From: Planctomycetota bacterium
GTDB lineage: Bacteria; Planctomycetota; UBA1135
Length of the DNA: 64,000 nt
Direction: 5' to 3'
Assembly (NCBI GenBank): GCA_021776795.1
Contig: JAJFFC010000005.1
Coordinates: forward strand, 173,501 to 237,500
Positions 1 to 8,709 of the stretch are shown here, piece after piece; within the stretch, counting starts at the first letter, position 1; each line of letters begins with the position of its first letter. A program made the translations under genes and the position numbers. The notes beneath the pieces are model-generated. The model saw only the letters and a list, made by a program, of their open reading frames with translations, ran no database searches and had not been told where the DNA came from.

Positions 1-594
1 CGTGGAGAAAAGGAAATTCTGGCGCGCGGGCGCACCTGCCTGCATTTTCATGGCTACGAAATTCAACTCACCGAGTTGCTCTACGAAGGCGTATTTGAAG
101 ACATCGACCCTGCAGCCCTTTGTGGTTTGATTGCCGCGGTGATTCATGAAAGCCGTCGCCGCGAAGAGTTTTGGCGCAATGCCCTGCGCCCGATGCGTGG
201 CACACTGCGCCATGCGCAACGCGTGATTGACCACGCCCGCGATTTGGAGGAAGCCGCAGGGATTACGCCGACGGTCAAGTCTCTTGACGAGGCCATGTCT
301 CCTGCCATTTATGAATACGCCCAGGGGCGACGCTTTGAAGATCTTGGTCGCTTCACCAATGCGGCACCAGGAGACTTTGTCCGTGTCGCACGTATGACGG
401 TGCAATATCTCCGGCACCTGATGAAGGTGGTCAAAGAAGGCGACCCGCAGCTACATGCGATCGCCGAGGAGGCCGTGAGCAGTCTCTATCGTGGGCCGAT
501 TGATGTTCGCGCAGAGCTTGGTCTCGGCATGACCGAAGGCGAGCAGAATGCAAAAGAAGGCGCCGCCGCTTCCGAAGAAAGCGACGACGCCTGA
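1..594 (+). CDS. C-terminal part of a Ski2/Mtr4-like DEAD/DEAH helicase (DSHCT-like region), truncated by window start
   Basis: Frame open from base 1 (RGEKEILARGRTCLHFHGYEIQLTELLYEGVFEDIDPAALCGLIAAVIHESRR...); resembles the DSHCT domain of Ski2-like helicases. Confidence 0.7.
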   Translation, partial: RGEKEILARGRTCLHFHGYEIQLTELLYEGVFEDIDPAALCGLIAAVIHESRRREEFWRNALRPMRGTLRHAQRVIDHARDLEEAAGITPTVKSLDEAMSPAIYEYAQGRRFEDLGRFTNAAPGDFVRVARMTVQYLRHLMKVVKEGDPQLHAIAEEAVSSLYRGPIDVRAELGLGMTEGEQNAKEGAAASEESDDA

Positions 595-624
595 ATGCCC
601 AGGATGGGCACCAAGAAAGGAGGA

Positions 625-828
625 CTAGCCGTCTAGGTCCTTTTCCAACTGTTCCAAGGCACTCTTGGCATCGTCTTCGGTCTTGATGGCGCCTTCGGCA
701 GCCGCGTCTGCGGCTTCCTCCGAGATCACTTCAAGATCGGCGTCTACGGTGGTGTCTGTGGTTTCTTCGCCAGAGCAGCTCACAAGTGCGCCGCCAAAAA
801 GAAGAGAAAGAATGAGGAGTCGATTCAT
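625..828 (-). CDS. Small acidic putative lipoprotein
   Basis: 67 aa, N-terminal MNRLLILSLLFGGALVSC lipobox-like signal; directly downstream of the 841..1512 CDS. Confidence 0.6.
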   Translation of the reverse strand: MNRLLILSLLFGGALVSCSGEETTDTTVDADLEVISEEAADAAAEGAIKTEDDAKSALEQLEKDLDG

Positions 829-840
829 GGCTTGCTTTGG

Positions 841-1512
841 TTAGGAGTTGGAGGAGGCGTCTTCGTGAGGGTCGCCCTTCTCACCTTCTTTATGAGGATC
901 GCCTTTGCCTTTGCCCTTGTGGTCGTCGCCAGAGCTTTTGTCGACCTTGCGCTTCTTGCCAGCCTTACGGCCTTTATCGGTAGCGCGCTCGTTGTCGGAC
1001 TTAGCTTTGTCACCGCCCTTTCCACGCAATTTATTGGCTCCAGAGCCATCGCGCTTCTTGGTGTTATTAATCGCCTCATTGGCGGCAGCAACCGTTTCCT
1101 TGCCGTAGGTCTCGTTCAAGCGCTTCATTTCTTTCGCGTGATCGGCTTCGAGCTTCGGACGCAACTCGGCAACCTTGTCGAGCAACTCTTGGTTGTTCTT
1201 TTCTTTGCCTAGCTTGTGGGCGCGACGAAGCTGAGCTTGGCGCTCTTGGTACTTGCCCATTTCTTTGGCGACCTCGCGTGCGCACTTGCGCTGCTCTGGG
1301 GTCAAATCGGCTTTGCCTTTGCCCTTGGCATCGGTGGAGACGTCTTCGGCAGTTTTGCCAACACCCTTACCACTCGCCTGCGTAATTTCGCCAGCGGTGG
1401 TCTCTTGGGTCTCAACGACTTTCTCGGAGCTGGCCTCTTTCGACTCCTGGGCCGCAGCAGGTGCGGCGAACAGCAGGGCGAGGCCGAAAAGGGTAATCAT
1501 CGGGGATTTCAT
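841..1512 (-). CDS. Secreted, highly charged hypothetical protein
   Basis: Signal peptide MKSPMITLFGLALLFAAPAAAQ from internal Met of the 246-aa ORF; Lys/Gly/Asp/His-rich C-terminus. Confidence 0.6.
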   Translation of the reverse strand: MKSPMITLFGLALLFAAPAAAQESKEASSEKVVETQETTAGEITQASGKGVGKTAEDVSTDAKGKGKADLTPEQRKCAREVAKEMGKYQERQAQLRRAHKLGKEKNNQELLDKVAELRPKLEADHAKEMKRLNETYGKETVAAANEAINNTKKRDGSGANKLRGKGGDKAKSDNERATDKGRKAGKKRKVDKSSGDDHKGKGKGDPHKEGEKGDPHEDASSNS

Positions 1513-1716
1513 GGTCATCAGTTTGGGGTCATGCCGGATGGCGTTCTGCCAGAGCATACGAACAGAAACGCAGCACTGCACTGCCTTTTTTGCAAGATTC
1601 AGGGAAGTCTCATTTGGGAACTCCTAGGGAAATGTGGTCTTCTAGCGCAAAAGGGCCTTCTCCTGAAAAAGGAATGATGTCACAAAAGTGGCGCAGAAAC
1701 GATTACCAAATATCAC

Positions 1717-1974
1717 ATGGTGCTGAACTACCTAATTCGCTGCCGCCCCCTGTACCAAGAGATTGACGCCTTTTTGGACGGCAAGATGAATCCCTGGGCT
1801 CGATTCACCACCCACATGCATCTTGCTATGTGCCGCCGTTGCCGGATTTACCTCCGGCAATACCGGCGGGTGCGCGAGATTTCACTAGAGGTTTCCCCCT
1901 CGCAACTCCCAGAAAACTTCGACCGGGTCATGACGCAGGTTTTTAGCCGCTGGAAGGAACTAGAGTCTTCCTAG
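1717..1974 (+). CDS. Putative zinc-finger (anti-sigma-like, zf-HC2-type) small protein
   Basis: HxxxCxxC motif (HLAMCRRC) in 85 aa; no adjacent sigma factor. Confidence 0.5.
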   Translation: MVLNYLIRCRPLYQEIDAFLDGKMNPWARFTTHMHLAMCRRCRIYLRQYRRVREISLEVSPSQLPENFDRVMTQVFSRWKELESS

Positions 1975-2606
1975 ACAGATGGATCTTCCTCAATCAAGAT
2001 TGCACGAACTGGCGAGGCGTCAAAATCTGCCAATTTAAGCGGCAAAGCCGAAAGGGTGTACAACCCGGGATCGACATCTTTCAGGACTAAGCCTTCTAGG
2101 TTGGCCATATCACGATCGGCTAGGGCATTGTGCGCTTCTAACTCTTGGTCTTGGAACAAATCCACCGAAGGTGTGTCCAAGCCAATGGTGTGCACACCGC
2201 ATTCGTCGTGGAGATAGGCCACAAGTTCGGCAGAGAGCGCATTGAAATCTAGATTCCATTGCCGAGGGTCTGGAAAGCTTCCGGTAGCAAAAAGAATGCG
2301 TGGCGCGCGCGGAGCATGTGCCAAATGCTCCGGACGAATCCGTTCACCTAGCGCAAGCTCGACCCGAAAGACTTCGCAGGGACCGTAGTAATAATGCAGC
2401 GGGCGCTCCCCGATCCCCGGCGTGCCAGGGCGATAGTGCTTCGGGGCGTCGGCATGCGCGCCCAAATGCACCGTGGTGTGTAAATGGGAAAGGGTGTAGT
2501 TTGCACCCTCTTCCATGTCGCAAACGACTTTGCGCTGAAGCGGAGTGTCTCCTGGCCAAACCCCAAGGCCTTCATCGAGAACGGGACTGATGTCAATCAG
2601 TTTCAT
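1971..2606 (-). CDS. kynB: Cyclase-family kynurenine formamidase-like protein
   Basis: MKLIDISPVLDEGLGVWPGDTP... and metal motif HLGAHADAPKHY typical of KynB/cyclase family; operon with TDO. Confidence 0.8.
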   Translation of the reverse strand: MKLIDISPVLDEGLGVWPGDTPLQRKVVCDMEEGANYTLSHLHTTVHLGAHADAPKHYRPGTPGIGERPLHYYYGPCEVFRVELALGERIRPEHLAHAPRAPRILFATGSFPDPRQWNLDFNALSAELVAYLHDECGVHTIGLDTPSVDLFQDQELEAHNALADRDMANLEGLVLKDVDPGLYTLSALPLKLADFDASPVRAILIEEDPSV

Positions 2607-2608
2607 GC

Positions 2609-3040
2609 CTAATCGCTGGCTTGTGGAAGATGGGCCACAACTTTGAATTCCACCGCAATCGGCGTGGGCAGGGCGCGAATGGCTAGCGTAGTGCGAGCGG
2701 CCTGAACATCGGTGAAATGCTTCGCGTAGATCTCGTTGTAGCCCGCGAAGTCACGATCCATATCTACCAAAAATGCAGTGACATCTACGACGTTGTCTAA
2801 AGTGGCACCGCAGGCGGCAAGAACGGCCTCGACATTGGCGATCACCGCCTCGGTTTGCAAGCGGATGTCATAGTCCAAAGGTTGGCCCTCGGCATTGCGA
2901 ATGGGTCCCCCTGGAATCTCATTCGTTCCCGCTTGACGCGGACCGACACCACTCAAGAAAAAGAGGTCTCCAACGCGCCGGGCGTGAGGGTAGGCGCCAA
3001 CCGGAGCTGGAGCCTGATCGGTACGGATGGGATTGCTCAT
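2609..3040 (-). CDS. amnD: RidA-family protein, probable 2-aminomuconate deaminase
   Basis: RidA/YjgF signature (GDLFFLSGVGPR...QTEAVIANVEAVLAACGATLDNVVDVTAFLVDM...RTTLAIRALP); ATGA overlap with upstream dioxygenase subunit. Confidence 0.75.
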   Translation of the reverse strand: MSNPIRTDQAPAPVGAYPHARRVGDLFFLSGVGPRQAGTNEIPGGPIRNAEGQPLDYDIRLQTEAVIANVEAVLAACGATLDNVVDVTAFLVDMDRDFAGYNEIYAKHFTDVQAARTTLAIRALPTPIAVEFKVVAHLPQASD

Positions 3041-3978
3041 GAGGATTTCGCAGCGGGTTCCGAGGCATCGGTGGCGAGCACATTGCGATCGCCACGGAAG
3101 ACTTCAGTGTCGTCTTCATCGTACTCCAGGTCGCCGCCGGCGCCTGCCTGCGGCGTCAGGCCAACCAAAGCTGCGCCGGTACCCCAGATTGGTTCATAGG
3201 CATAGACCTTGCCGCGGTAGTCATTGCTTTGTCCGCTGAGGGAGGCCAACCACCAAATCGCTTTCAGCTTGGAGTCGCCATTGGCCTGGCGACTAAATTC
3301 GCGTGCAAGCTGAGAAACATCTTCGAGCCGGCCTTGCTCAAGAAGTTCCAGAAGCTTGCGATTCCACTCATCATCTTTGGCGGAATGAATGCTGTCCTGA
3401 GCAGGATTAATCCACTCCGTAAACATGCGGTTAGACAAGGCAGTCACGGAAATCGCGACCACGCGCTTTCCTGAGGCTGCGACCGCATCCGCGGCGGCCT
3501 TGCCAAGGACCAGTGTTTCCGCGCGATCGCTGTAAATATTACAGCTCACGATTCCGGCAGAAATGGCGCCATCTGGATTGAGCAGATTCAGTGCCGTAAT
3601 GCTACCGACATCAATCGGAAAGCCTTCATAGGCCACGGTACGCGCAGTTAAACCGCGCGCCTGTGCCGCATCGCGATAGTGCTCGGCAAAGTCCGCATCG
3701 ATGTTGAGGTCATAGTGCAGGGTGCCCAGCTCATGGAAATCTTCGTCGACCACCCAAAACTTGGGTTTAGGGTCGGCCTGCATTTGATGGCCAATGATAC
3801 TGACCCAACGGGTACTGAAAATCAGCAGCAAGTCGGGCTTCAGCGCGCGGATATCCGCGGCCATCTCGCCGTAAGCGTCGTGAAGTCGTTGCCATGCAGG
3901 CGAACGATCCGGCGCCAACAATGCATGCGGCCGCGAAGGCACGACAAAGCTGCCGACGATTTTACCTTTTGCGCTCAT
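3037..3978 (-). CDS. amnA: LigB-superfamily protein, 2-aminophenol 1,6-dioxygenase alpha (non-catalytic)-like subunit
   Basis: Resembles alpha subunits of aminophenol dioxygenases (LLLIFSTRWVSIIGHQ..., GFPIDVGSITA); Fe-ligand His positions of LigB not retained; ATGA overlaps at both ends; start moved to internal Met. Confidence 0.75.
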   Translation of the reverse strand: MSAKGKIVGSFVVPSRPHALLAPDRSPAWQRLHDAYGEMAADIRALKPDLLLIFSTRWVSIIGHQMQADPKPKFWVVDEDFHELGTLHYDLNIDADFAEHYRDAAQARGLTARTVAYEGFPIDVGSITALNLLNPDGAISAGIVSCNIYSDRAETLVLGKAAADAVAASGKRVVAISVTALSNRMFTEWINPAQDSIHSAKDDEWNRKLLELLEQGRLEDVSQLAREFSRQANGDSKLKAIWWLASLSGQSNDYRGKVYAYEPIWGTGAALVGLTPQAGAGGDLEYDEDDTEVFRGDRNVLATDASEPAAKSS

Positions 3979-4928
3979 GCCTGATCTCCGGCCTGTACAT
4001 GAGCTTTGCGCATGTCCCATTCCACCACCGCGTTGCCGGTGCCAATCACCGTGCCGTAACCGTGAACCGTGGCAGGGAAGTCCGGGACATCTAAAGCACC
4101 GAGCAACCAGGTCAGGCTACCGTCTTTACATTCACTCACCGCTTGCTCAATAAAATCTGGCATCTGCTCCAGCAGCTGGGCACACTGCCCCTCTTGCATC
4201 AATCTCATGACATGCCGATCCCAGGCTTCTTGGTTGCCATTGTGGATGTGCTCGAAGGCGGGATCTTCGGGATCTTCTGGCTCTTCGGTAAAGTGGCGGT
4301 GGCTTAAGGAACAACTGGCCAACAGCAGAGCCCGACGTCCACTCTGCTCTACAGCGCGACGCGTGGCACGGCCAAGCGCAAGCATTTCGCGCTCTCCGAC
4401 TTCATTGGAATAATCAAAATAGGAACGCGCTGAGCTAATCGCCACGATGGGCACATCTAATTCTGGACGAACTAGATAGCTCGAAGTGATGGTGCCGTAA
4501 TCCACGCGGAACTCCGGGTTGCGCATCATGCTGGTGACCAAACCTTCCTGCGCGGCCTCCTCCTGGATCGCTTCGGCCAGGGGCACGTCGACCTGAAGAT
4601 CGAAATGGAAGCGAAATAGGTTTGGGAAAATGGGGTCTACCGATAGCCCCTCAAAGTTGGGCACGCCCAAAAAGTGATGGCCTACTCGAGTTTTCCAGTG
4701 CGGTGTATGCACCACAATGACATCAAACTCGCGGTCCTCTAGGCTTTTGCGCAGGCTCTGGTAGCCATCGAGCAAAGACTTCCATGCACCAGCACCACTG
4801 GACTTGGGTTCGTTTTGTTGAGGATTGGAAGCGTAGACCAGGTGTGGTGGATGTGGCGAAAGGCAACCTGCCACAATTTCGCCGCTGCCTGGAGGACGAT
4901 GGGGAGGAGAGGAAGTGGATGAACTCAT
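3975..4928 (-). CDS. amnB: LigB-superfamily extradiol dioxygenase, 2-aminophenol 1,6-dioxygenase beta (catalytic)-like subunit
   Basis: GEIVAGCLSPHPPHLVYASNPQQNEP, VVHTPHWKTRVGHHFLGVPNFEGLSVDPIFPNLFRF, HGYGTVIGTGNAVVEW closely match aminophenol 1,6-dioxygenase beta subunits; catalytic His motifs present. Confidence 0.85.
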   Translation of the reverse strand: MSSSTSSPPHRPPGSGEIVAGCLSPHPPHLVYASNPQQNEPKSSGAGAWKSLLDGYQSLRKSLEDREFDVIVVHTPHWKTRVGHHFLGVPNFEGLSVDPIFPNLFRFHFDLQVDVPLAEAIQEEAAQEGLVTSMMRNPEFRVDYGTITSSYLVRPELDVPIVAISSARSYFDYSNEVGEREMLALGRATRRAVEQSGRRALLLASCSLSHRHFTEEPEDPEDPAFEHIHNGNQEAWDRHVMRLMQEGQCAQLLEQMPDFIEQAVSECKDGSLTWLLGALDVPDFPATVHGYGTVIGTGNAVVEWDMRKAHVQAGDQA

Positions 4929-4941
4929 CGGTAAGGGCTGC

Positions 4942-6342
4942 TCAAAGTTGTATGCAGATATTGCGGTCTTGCGAGTAGAACTCAAGCGCATAGCGCCCGC
5001 CTTCTCGCCCCAAACCGCTTTGCTTCATGCCGCCAAAGGGCACGCGGTAGTCTCGTTTATTCCAGGTATTAATCCAGACCATTCCTGATTCGAGCGCAGC
5101 CGCAAGGCGATGGGCGCGAGTCAAATTTTGAGTCCAAACCGATGCCCCTAATCCATAGGGCACATGATTGGCCATGGCCAGTGCTTCGTCCTCATGGTCA
5201 AAGGGGTGCACAGTCACGACGGGACCGAAGATTTCTTCGGTGGCGGTGCGGCAAGAAATCGGCAAGTCGGTAATCACGGTTGGGGCGAAGTAAGCCCCTG
5301 CAGGAGGACCAACCGGCCCTCCACCGCACAGAATGGTGCCGCCTTCCTCCTTGGCTAAAGCCATATAGGAAGTCACTTTGTCGCGATGATCAGCGGAAAC
5401 CAAAGAACCCATGGTTTCGCCAGGAGTCCAGTCGCCAGCTTCAGCCTCTTGCACTAAGCGATCAACCACTTCGTCATAGCAAGAACGTTCGACCAGAAGT
5501 CGCGAGCCGCAAAGGCAAATCTGCCCGGTATTCAGGAAGGCGGCACGGGCTACCCCCGGAACGGCGACATCTAAATCCGCATCGGCAAACAAGAGGCTTG
5601 GGTTCTTGCCACCGAGTTCGAGGCTGACCTTCTTAAGCAAAGGCGAAGCCTGGCCCGCAATGTGCTTTCCAGTGGCGGTACTTCCGGTGAAGCTAATCGC
5701 CTTGACGCGGGGATCGGTGCACAAGGATTCTCCGACGTCTGCACCCAGTCCATGAACCACATTAAGCAGACCTGCTGGAGCTCCCACCTTGGTAAAAGCT
5801 GCGGCCATCATCGTTGCGGTGCTTGGGGTCACTTCACTGGGTTTAGCCACCACGGCGTTCCCCATCGCAATCGCTGGCGCCAATTTCCAGGTGAACAAGT
5901 GCAGCGGGAAGTTCCACGGCGTAATCGTGACCACGGTGCCTAGCGCTTGGCGCAATGTGTAGTTCAAGCCATCTTCCATTTGATGGCAGGCCGTTTCCTC
6001 GCGTTGGACCGCTGCGGCGAAGAAGCGCAAGTTGTCTAGGGAACGAGGGACATCGACCTGCAGGCATGCTTGCAAAGTCTTGCCACTATCCCGCGCTTCT
6101 GCCTCGGCAAACTCTTCAATGCGCCCCTCGACTTCGTCGGCGAGGGCGTGTAACAGTTGCACGCGGTCTGCCACGGCAAGCTTGGGCGCAGCTTCTGCCG
6201 CGGCCAACGCTGCATCGACATCGGCCGCGGTGCCCTGAGCAATGCCACCAATACGCTGACCCGTTTTCGGATCCACGTTATCGAGGTATTGCGCCGAGGC
6301 CGGGGCATATGCCTTGCCGGCAATCCAATGGTCCAAGTTCAT
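4942..6342 (-). CDS. amnC: Aldehyde dehydrogenase, probable 2-aminomuconate semialdehyde dehydrogenase
   Basis: ALDH motifs (VTITPWNFPLHLFTWKLAPAIAMGN, SFTGSTATGKHI, LELGGKNPS, NTGQICLCGSR, MKQSGLGREGG); context with dioxygenase and RidA. Confidence 0.85.
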   Translation of the reverse strand: MNLDHWIAGKAYAPASAQYLDNVDPKTGQRIGGIAQGTAADVDAALAAAEAAPKLAVADRVQLLHALADEVEGRIEEFAEAEARDSGKTLQACLQVDVPRSLDNLRFFAAAVQREETACHQMEDGLNYTLRQALGTVVTITPWNFPLHLFTWKLAPAIAMGNAVVAKPSEVTPSTATMMAAAFTKVGAPAGLLNVVHGLGADVGESLCTDPRVKAISFTGSTATGKHIAGQASPLLKKVSLELGGKNPSLLFADADLDVAVPGVARAAFLNTGQICLCGSRLLVERSCYDEVVDRLVQEAEAGDWTPGETMGSLVSADHRDKVTSYMALAKEEGGTILCGGGPVGPPAGAYFAPTVITDLPISCRTATEEIFGPVVTVHPFDHEDEALAMANHVPYGLGASVWTQNLTRAHRLAAALESGMVWINTWNKRDYRVPFGGMKQSGLGREGGRYALEFYSQDRNICIQL

Positions 6343-6351
6343 GTCAGCAGT

Positions 6352-7458
6352 TTAGAGGTAAGGCGTGATGTCGAAGTCGTAGCGTTCGCGGTCTGGGTCC
6401 CATTCATCCCAGGTAGGCACCTTCTCGAGCTGCTCGAGATAGCGCGGCGGGACCACTCCTGGCACCAAGAATGCCTTTTGCCGATGCATGGCATAAGGAT
6501 TCCTCAGCGAAATCCCCAAAGGTGCCAAAACTGCCCGCGCGATGTACCAGCAGGCCTGCGGATTCCAACCATGAGCAATCTTCACCACTAGGCCTAAGCC
6601 TTGCGGGTAGTCCTCGTGGGAGATCGCCAATCCAAGCAGGCCGTCGGCGCCTTCTTTAGCCAAAATCGTACCCTGGCCGGACTTGAGGATCGTGGAATCG
6701 AGACGGTTGAAGCCACCAATCAGGTCTGGGTGGCGCTGCATCGATTCCCAAATCCAATCTTCGTCTTTGCTGCGCGCGAGACCGGCGTAAAGTTGCGCCA
6801 ATTCTGAAACCGTGTTGCTCAAGGTAGGCAAACCGCAGCCATCGCGCGCCACGCGCAAAGGCTTCCAGTCTTGGCCAAGGAAGCGACGCACCTGCGCTAG
6901 GTAGCCAGCAAAGAAGGGGTGCTGCGGCAACATATAGCCGACTGCTTCCCAGTTCTTGAGCTGGCATCCGCGCAAGATTGCTGCATGCTCTCCACTGCAG
7001 GTGTGAAACCAACGCCGCGGCCGACGCACCTGGCGACCAAACTGCACCAAGGGCACATCGAGCGGGGTTTGCATCAGGCCGTGGTCTTCTACGGCAAGCA
7101 AAGACTGTGCCGCGGCAACATGCGAAGCGTCGCCATTATGCGAAGCGACAGCAATCGCCTTTTGTTTCCAATCCAAATCGCCATCGAGCTCTTTGGTGAA
7201 GACCTTCATCATTAAGGGCTTCATCATGGAGCGGCCATAGCACAGGACGTTGCCGCCGAAACTATGGAAGACCTCGTCGCCGTGAGCCCAAGCGACCGCA
7301 CCGTGAATGGTCGTTTCGGAAACTCCAGCACGACGAAAGTCCACTAAGGGCTCCCATTCGACGTCGCGACCGGTGGGAATGCCTGGTTCCTGTTCACCAA
7401 AGGGCGAGCGCGGATACATGGCATCGCGCGGACGCAGGGGGTTTTCGGATTGGCTCAT
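6352..7458 (-). CDS. Asparaginase-II-like amidohydrolase (Rhizobium etli ReAII-type family)
   Basis: GRSMMKP, VASHNGDASHV, HTCSGEHAAIL, DGCGLPTLSN, KEGADGLLG motifs of the Asparaginase_II family. Confidence 0.75.
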   Translation of the reverse strand: MSQSENPLRPRDAMYPRSPFGEQEPGIPTGRDVEWEPLVDFRRAGVSETTIHGAVAWAHGDEVFHSFGGNVLCYGRSMMKPLMMKVFTKELDGDLDWKQKAIAVASHNGDASHVAAAQSLLAVEDHGLMQTPLDVPLVQFGRQVRRPRRWFHTCSGEHAAILRGCQLKNWEAVGYMLPQHPFFAGYLAQVRRFLGQDWKPLRVARDGCGLPTLSNTVSELAQLYAGLARSKDEDWIWESMQRHPDLIGGFNRLDSTILKSGQGTILAKEGADGLLGLAISHEDYPQGLGLVVKIAHGWNPQACWYIARAVLAPLGISLRNPYAMHRQKAFLVPGVVPPRYLEQLEKVPTWDEWDPDRERYDFDITPYL

Positions 7459-8693
7459 GCGCGCGCTCCATCGAGCAAGGGCACGACTTGTTCCTGGAAG
7501 GCCTTCATATCGCGCATGATGCGCGCCGAATCATGGCGGTAGAAATCGAACCAAAGCATGAGGCAATCGTCTTGGTGGAAGCGCTCCTGCAGTTGTTTGG
7601 CGACTTCTTCTGGGTCACCGACTAGGGCATTCTCGGTAGCACCTTCGACCTTCTTCGGGTCGAGAGTTCCTTCTAGTGCATGCCAGTACTCCGAGAGTGC
7701 GGCTTGCGCCTCTTCCCGTGCAGCAGCCTGACGCTGCTCCTGGCTCAAGCCCTCCTCGGCATTGAGGAAAACCATGACCGTGCGCGGCATATTCGCACGC
7801 CCCCAAGCTCCCCCATCTGGGTGATAAGCCGCAGCTAATCGCTGATGCGTATTCTCAATCACCTCTTCACTGGTAATCGAAAGGTTGAACACCTTGACCG
7901 GAGCAATCTGGTTCAACTCTTCTTGCAATTTCGGGTCGTGCGAACCAAGAATTAAGTCCATCAATTCTCGACGCCAGGCCTGAGGAACCACCTTAATCTC
8001 TTCAAAGTCCCAGCGCTTGGCAATAGTCATCACTTCCGGAGCTTCGGTGCCATGGGTTTGGACCCAGGCTTGGCACACGCGCTCCCAGTCTTCGTCGCTG
8101 CGAAAATTGGCGCGCGATAGCGTGGTTTCGGGTGTGTCCTCGCTCGACAACACCTCGCCGTTGAGCAGGCGTAGGAATATGTGACAAGCTTCGCGGAAAA
8201 GTTGACCTTTATACGCAGGCCAGGCTGCAGCTTCGACGGCATCGCGCGCGTCAATGCCATAAGCGCGGTTCATGAAGTCAAAACGGCCTGCAGAGAAACC
8301 AATGCGCAACCGCCGCGTTTCTTCTGCGTGCAATCCATGCCATGAGGCAAAGGCCGCGGTTCGCTCAGCAGCGGCAATGGGTCCGCCGTTGCACAAGATG
8401 TTCATCACCGCGGAGCCAACTTCAATCTGCTTGGTCCGAGCAAAAACCTGCTGAGCCAACTGAAAGATGTCATTGTTGAGGCCGATTTCACCCTGGAAAT
8501 GCTGCACCACCGGGCGGCGATTGCGCTTCTGCACTTCGGTGGACAGATGCGATTCCGCAACCCAAGCGCAGCCGTAACCGAGAGTATCGGCAGCCTCGAC
8601 CTGCTCTAGGAACTGCCGCAGCATGGTGGCTTCGTCTGGGCAGTAGCCAGCCACAGGGGTTTGGCAGATGGAGAAGAAGACGTCGAAGTCCAT
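7455..8693 (-). CDS. LLM-class (luciferase-like) flavin-dependent monooxygenase
   Basis: Luciferase-like N-terminus (FLEQVEAADTLGYGCAWVAESHLS), GSAVMNILCNGGPIAAAERTAAF, LRIGFSAGRFDF; ATGA overlap with the asparaginase-like gene. Confidence 0.85.
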   Translation of the reverse strand: MDFDVFFSICQTPVAGYCPDEATMLRQFLEQVEAADTLGYGCAWVAESHLSTEVQKRNRRPVVQHFQGEIGLNNDIFQLAQQVFARTKQIEVGSAVMNILCNGGPIAAAERTAAFASWHGLHAEETRRLRIGFSAGRFDFMNRAYGIDARDAVEAAAWPAYKGQLFREACHIFLRLLNGEVLSSEDTPETTLSRANFRSDEDWERVCQAWVQTHGTEAPEVMTIAKRWDFEEIKVVPQAWRRELMDLILGSHDPKLQEELNQIAPVKVFNLSITSEEVIENTHQRLAAAYHPDGGAWGRANMPRTVMVFLNAEEGLSQEQRQAAAREEAQAALSEYWHALEGTLDPKKVEGATENALVGDPEEVAKQLQERFHQDDCLMLWFDFYRHDSARIMRDMKAFQEQVVPLLDGARA

Positions 8694-8709
8694 GTCAAGA
8701 GGCAGGATA

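Noticed and set aside
832-1677. + strand ORFs of 126, 153 and 124 aa
   Set aside because: Antisense to the secreted charged protein with a clear signal peptide; repetitive hydrophobic shadow translation
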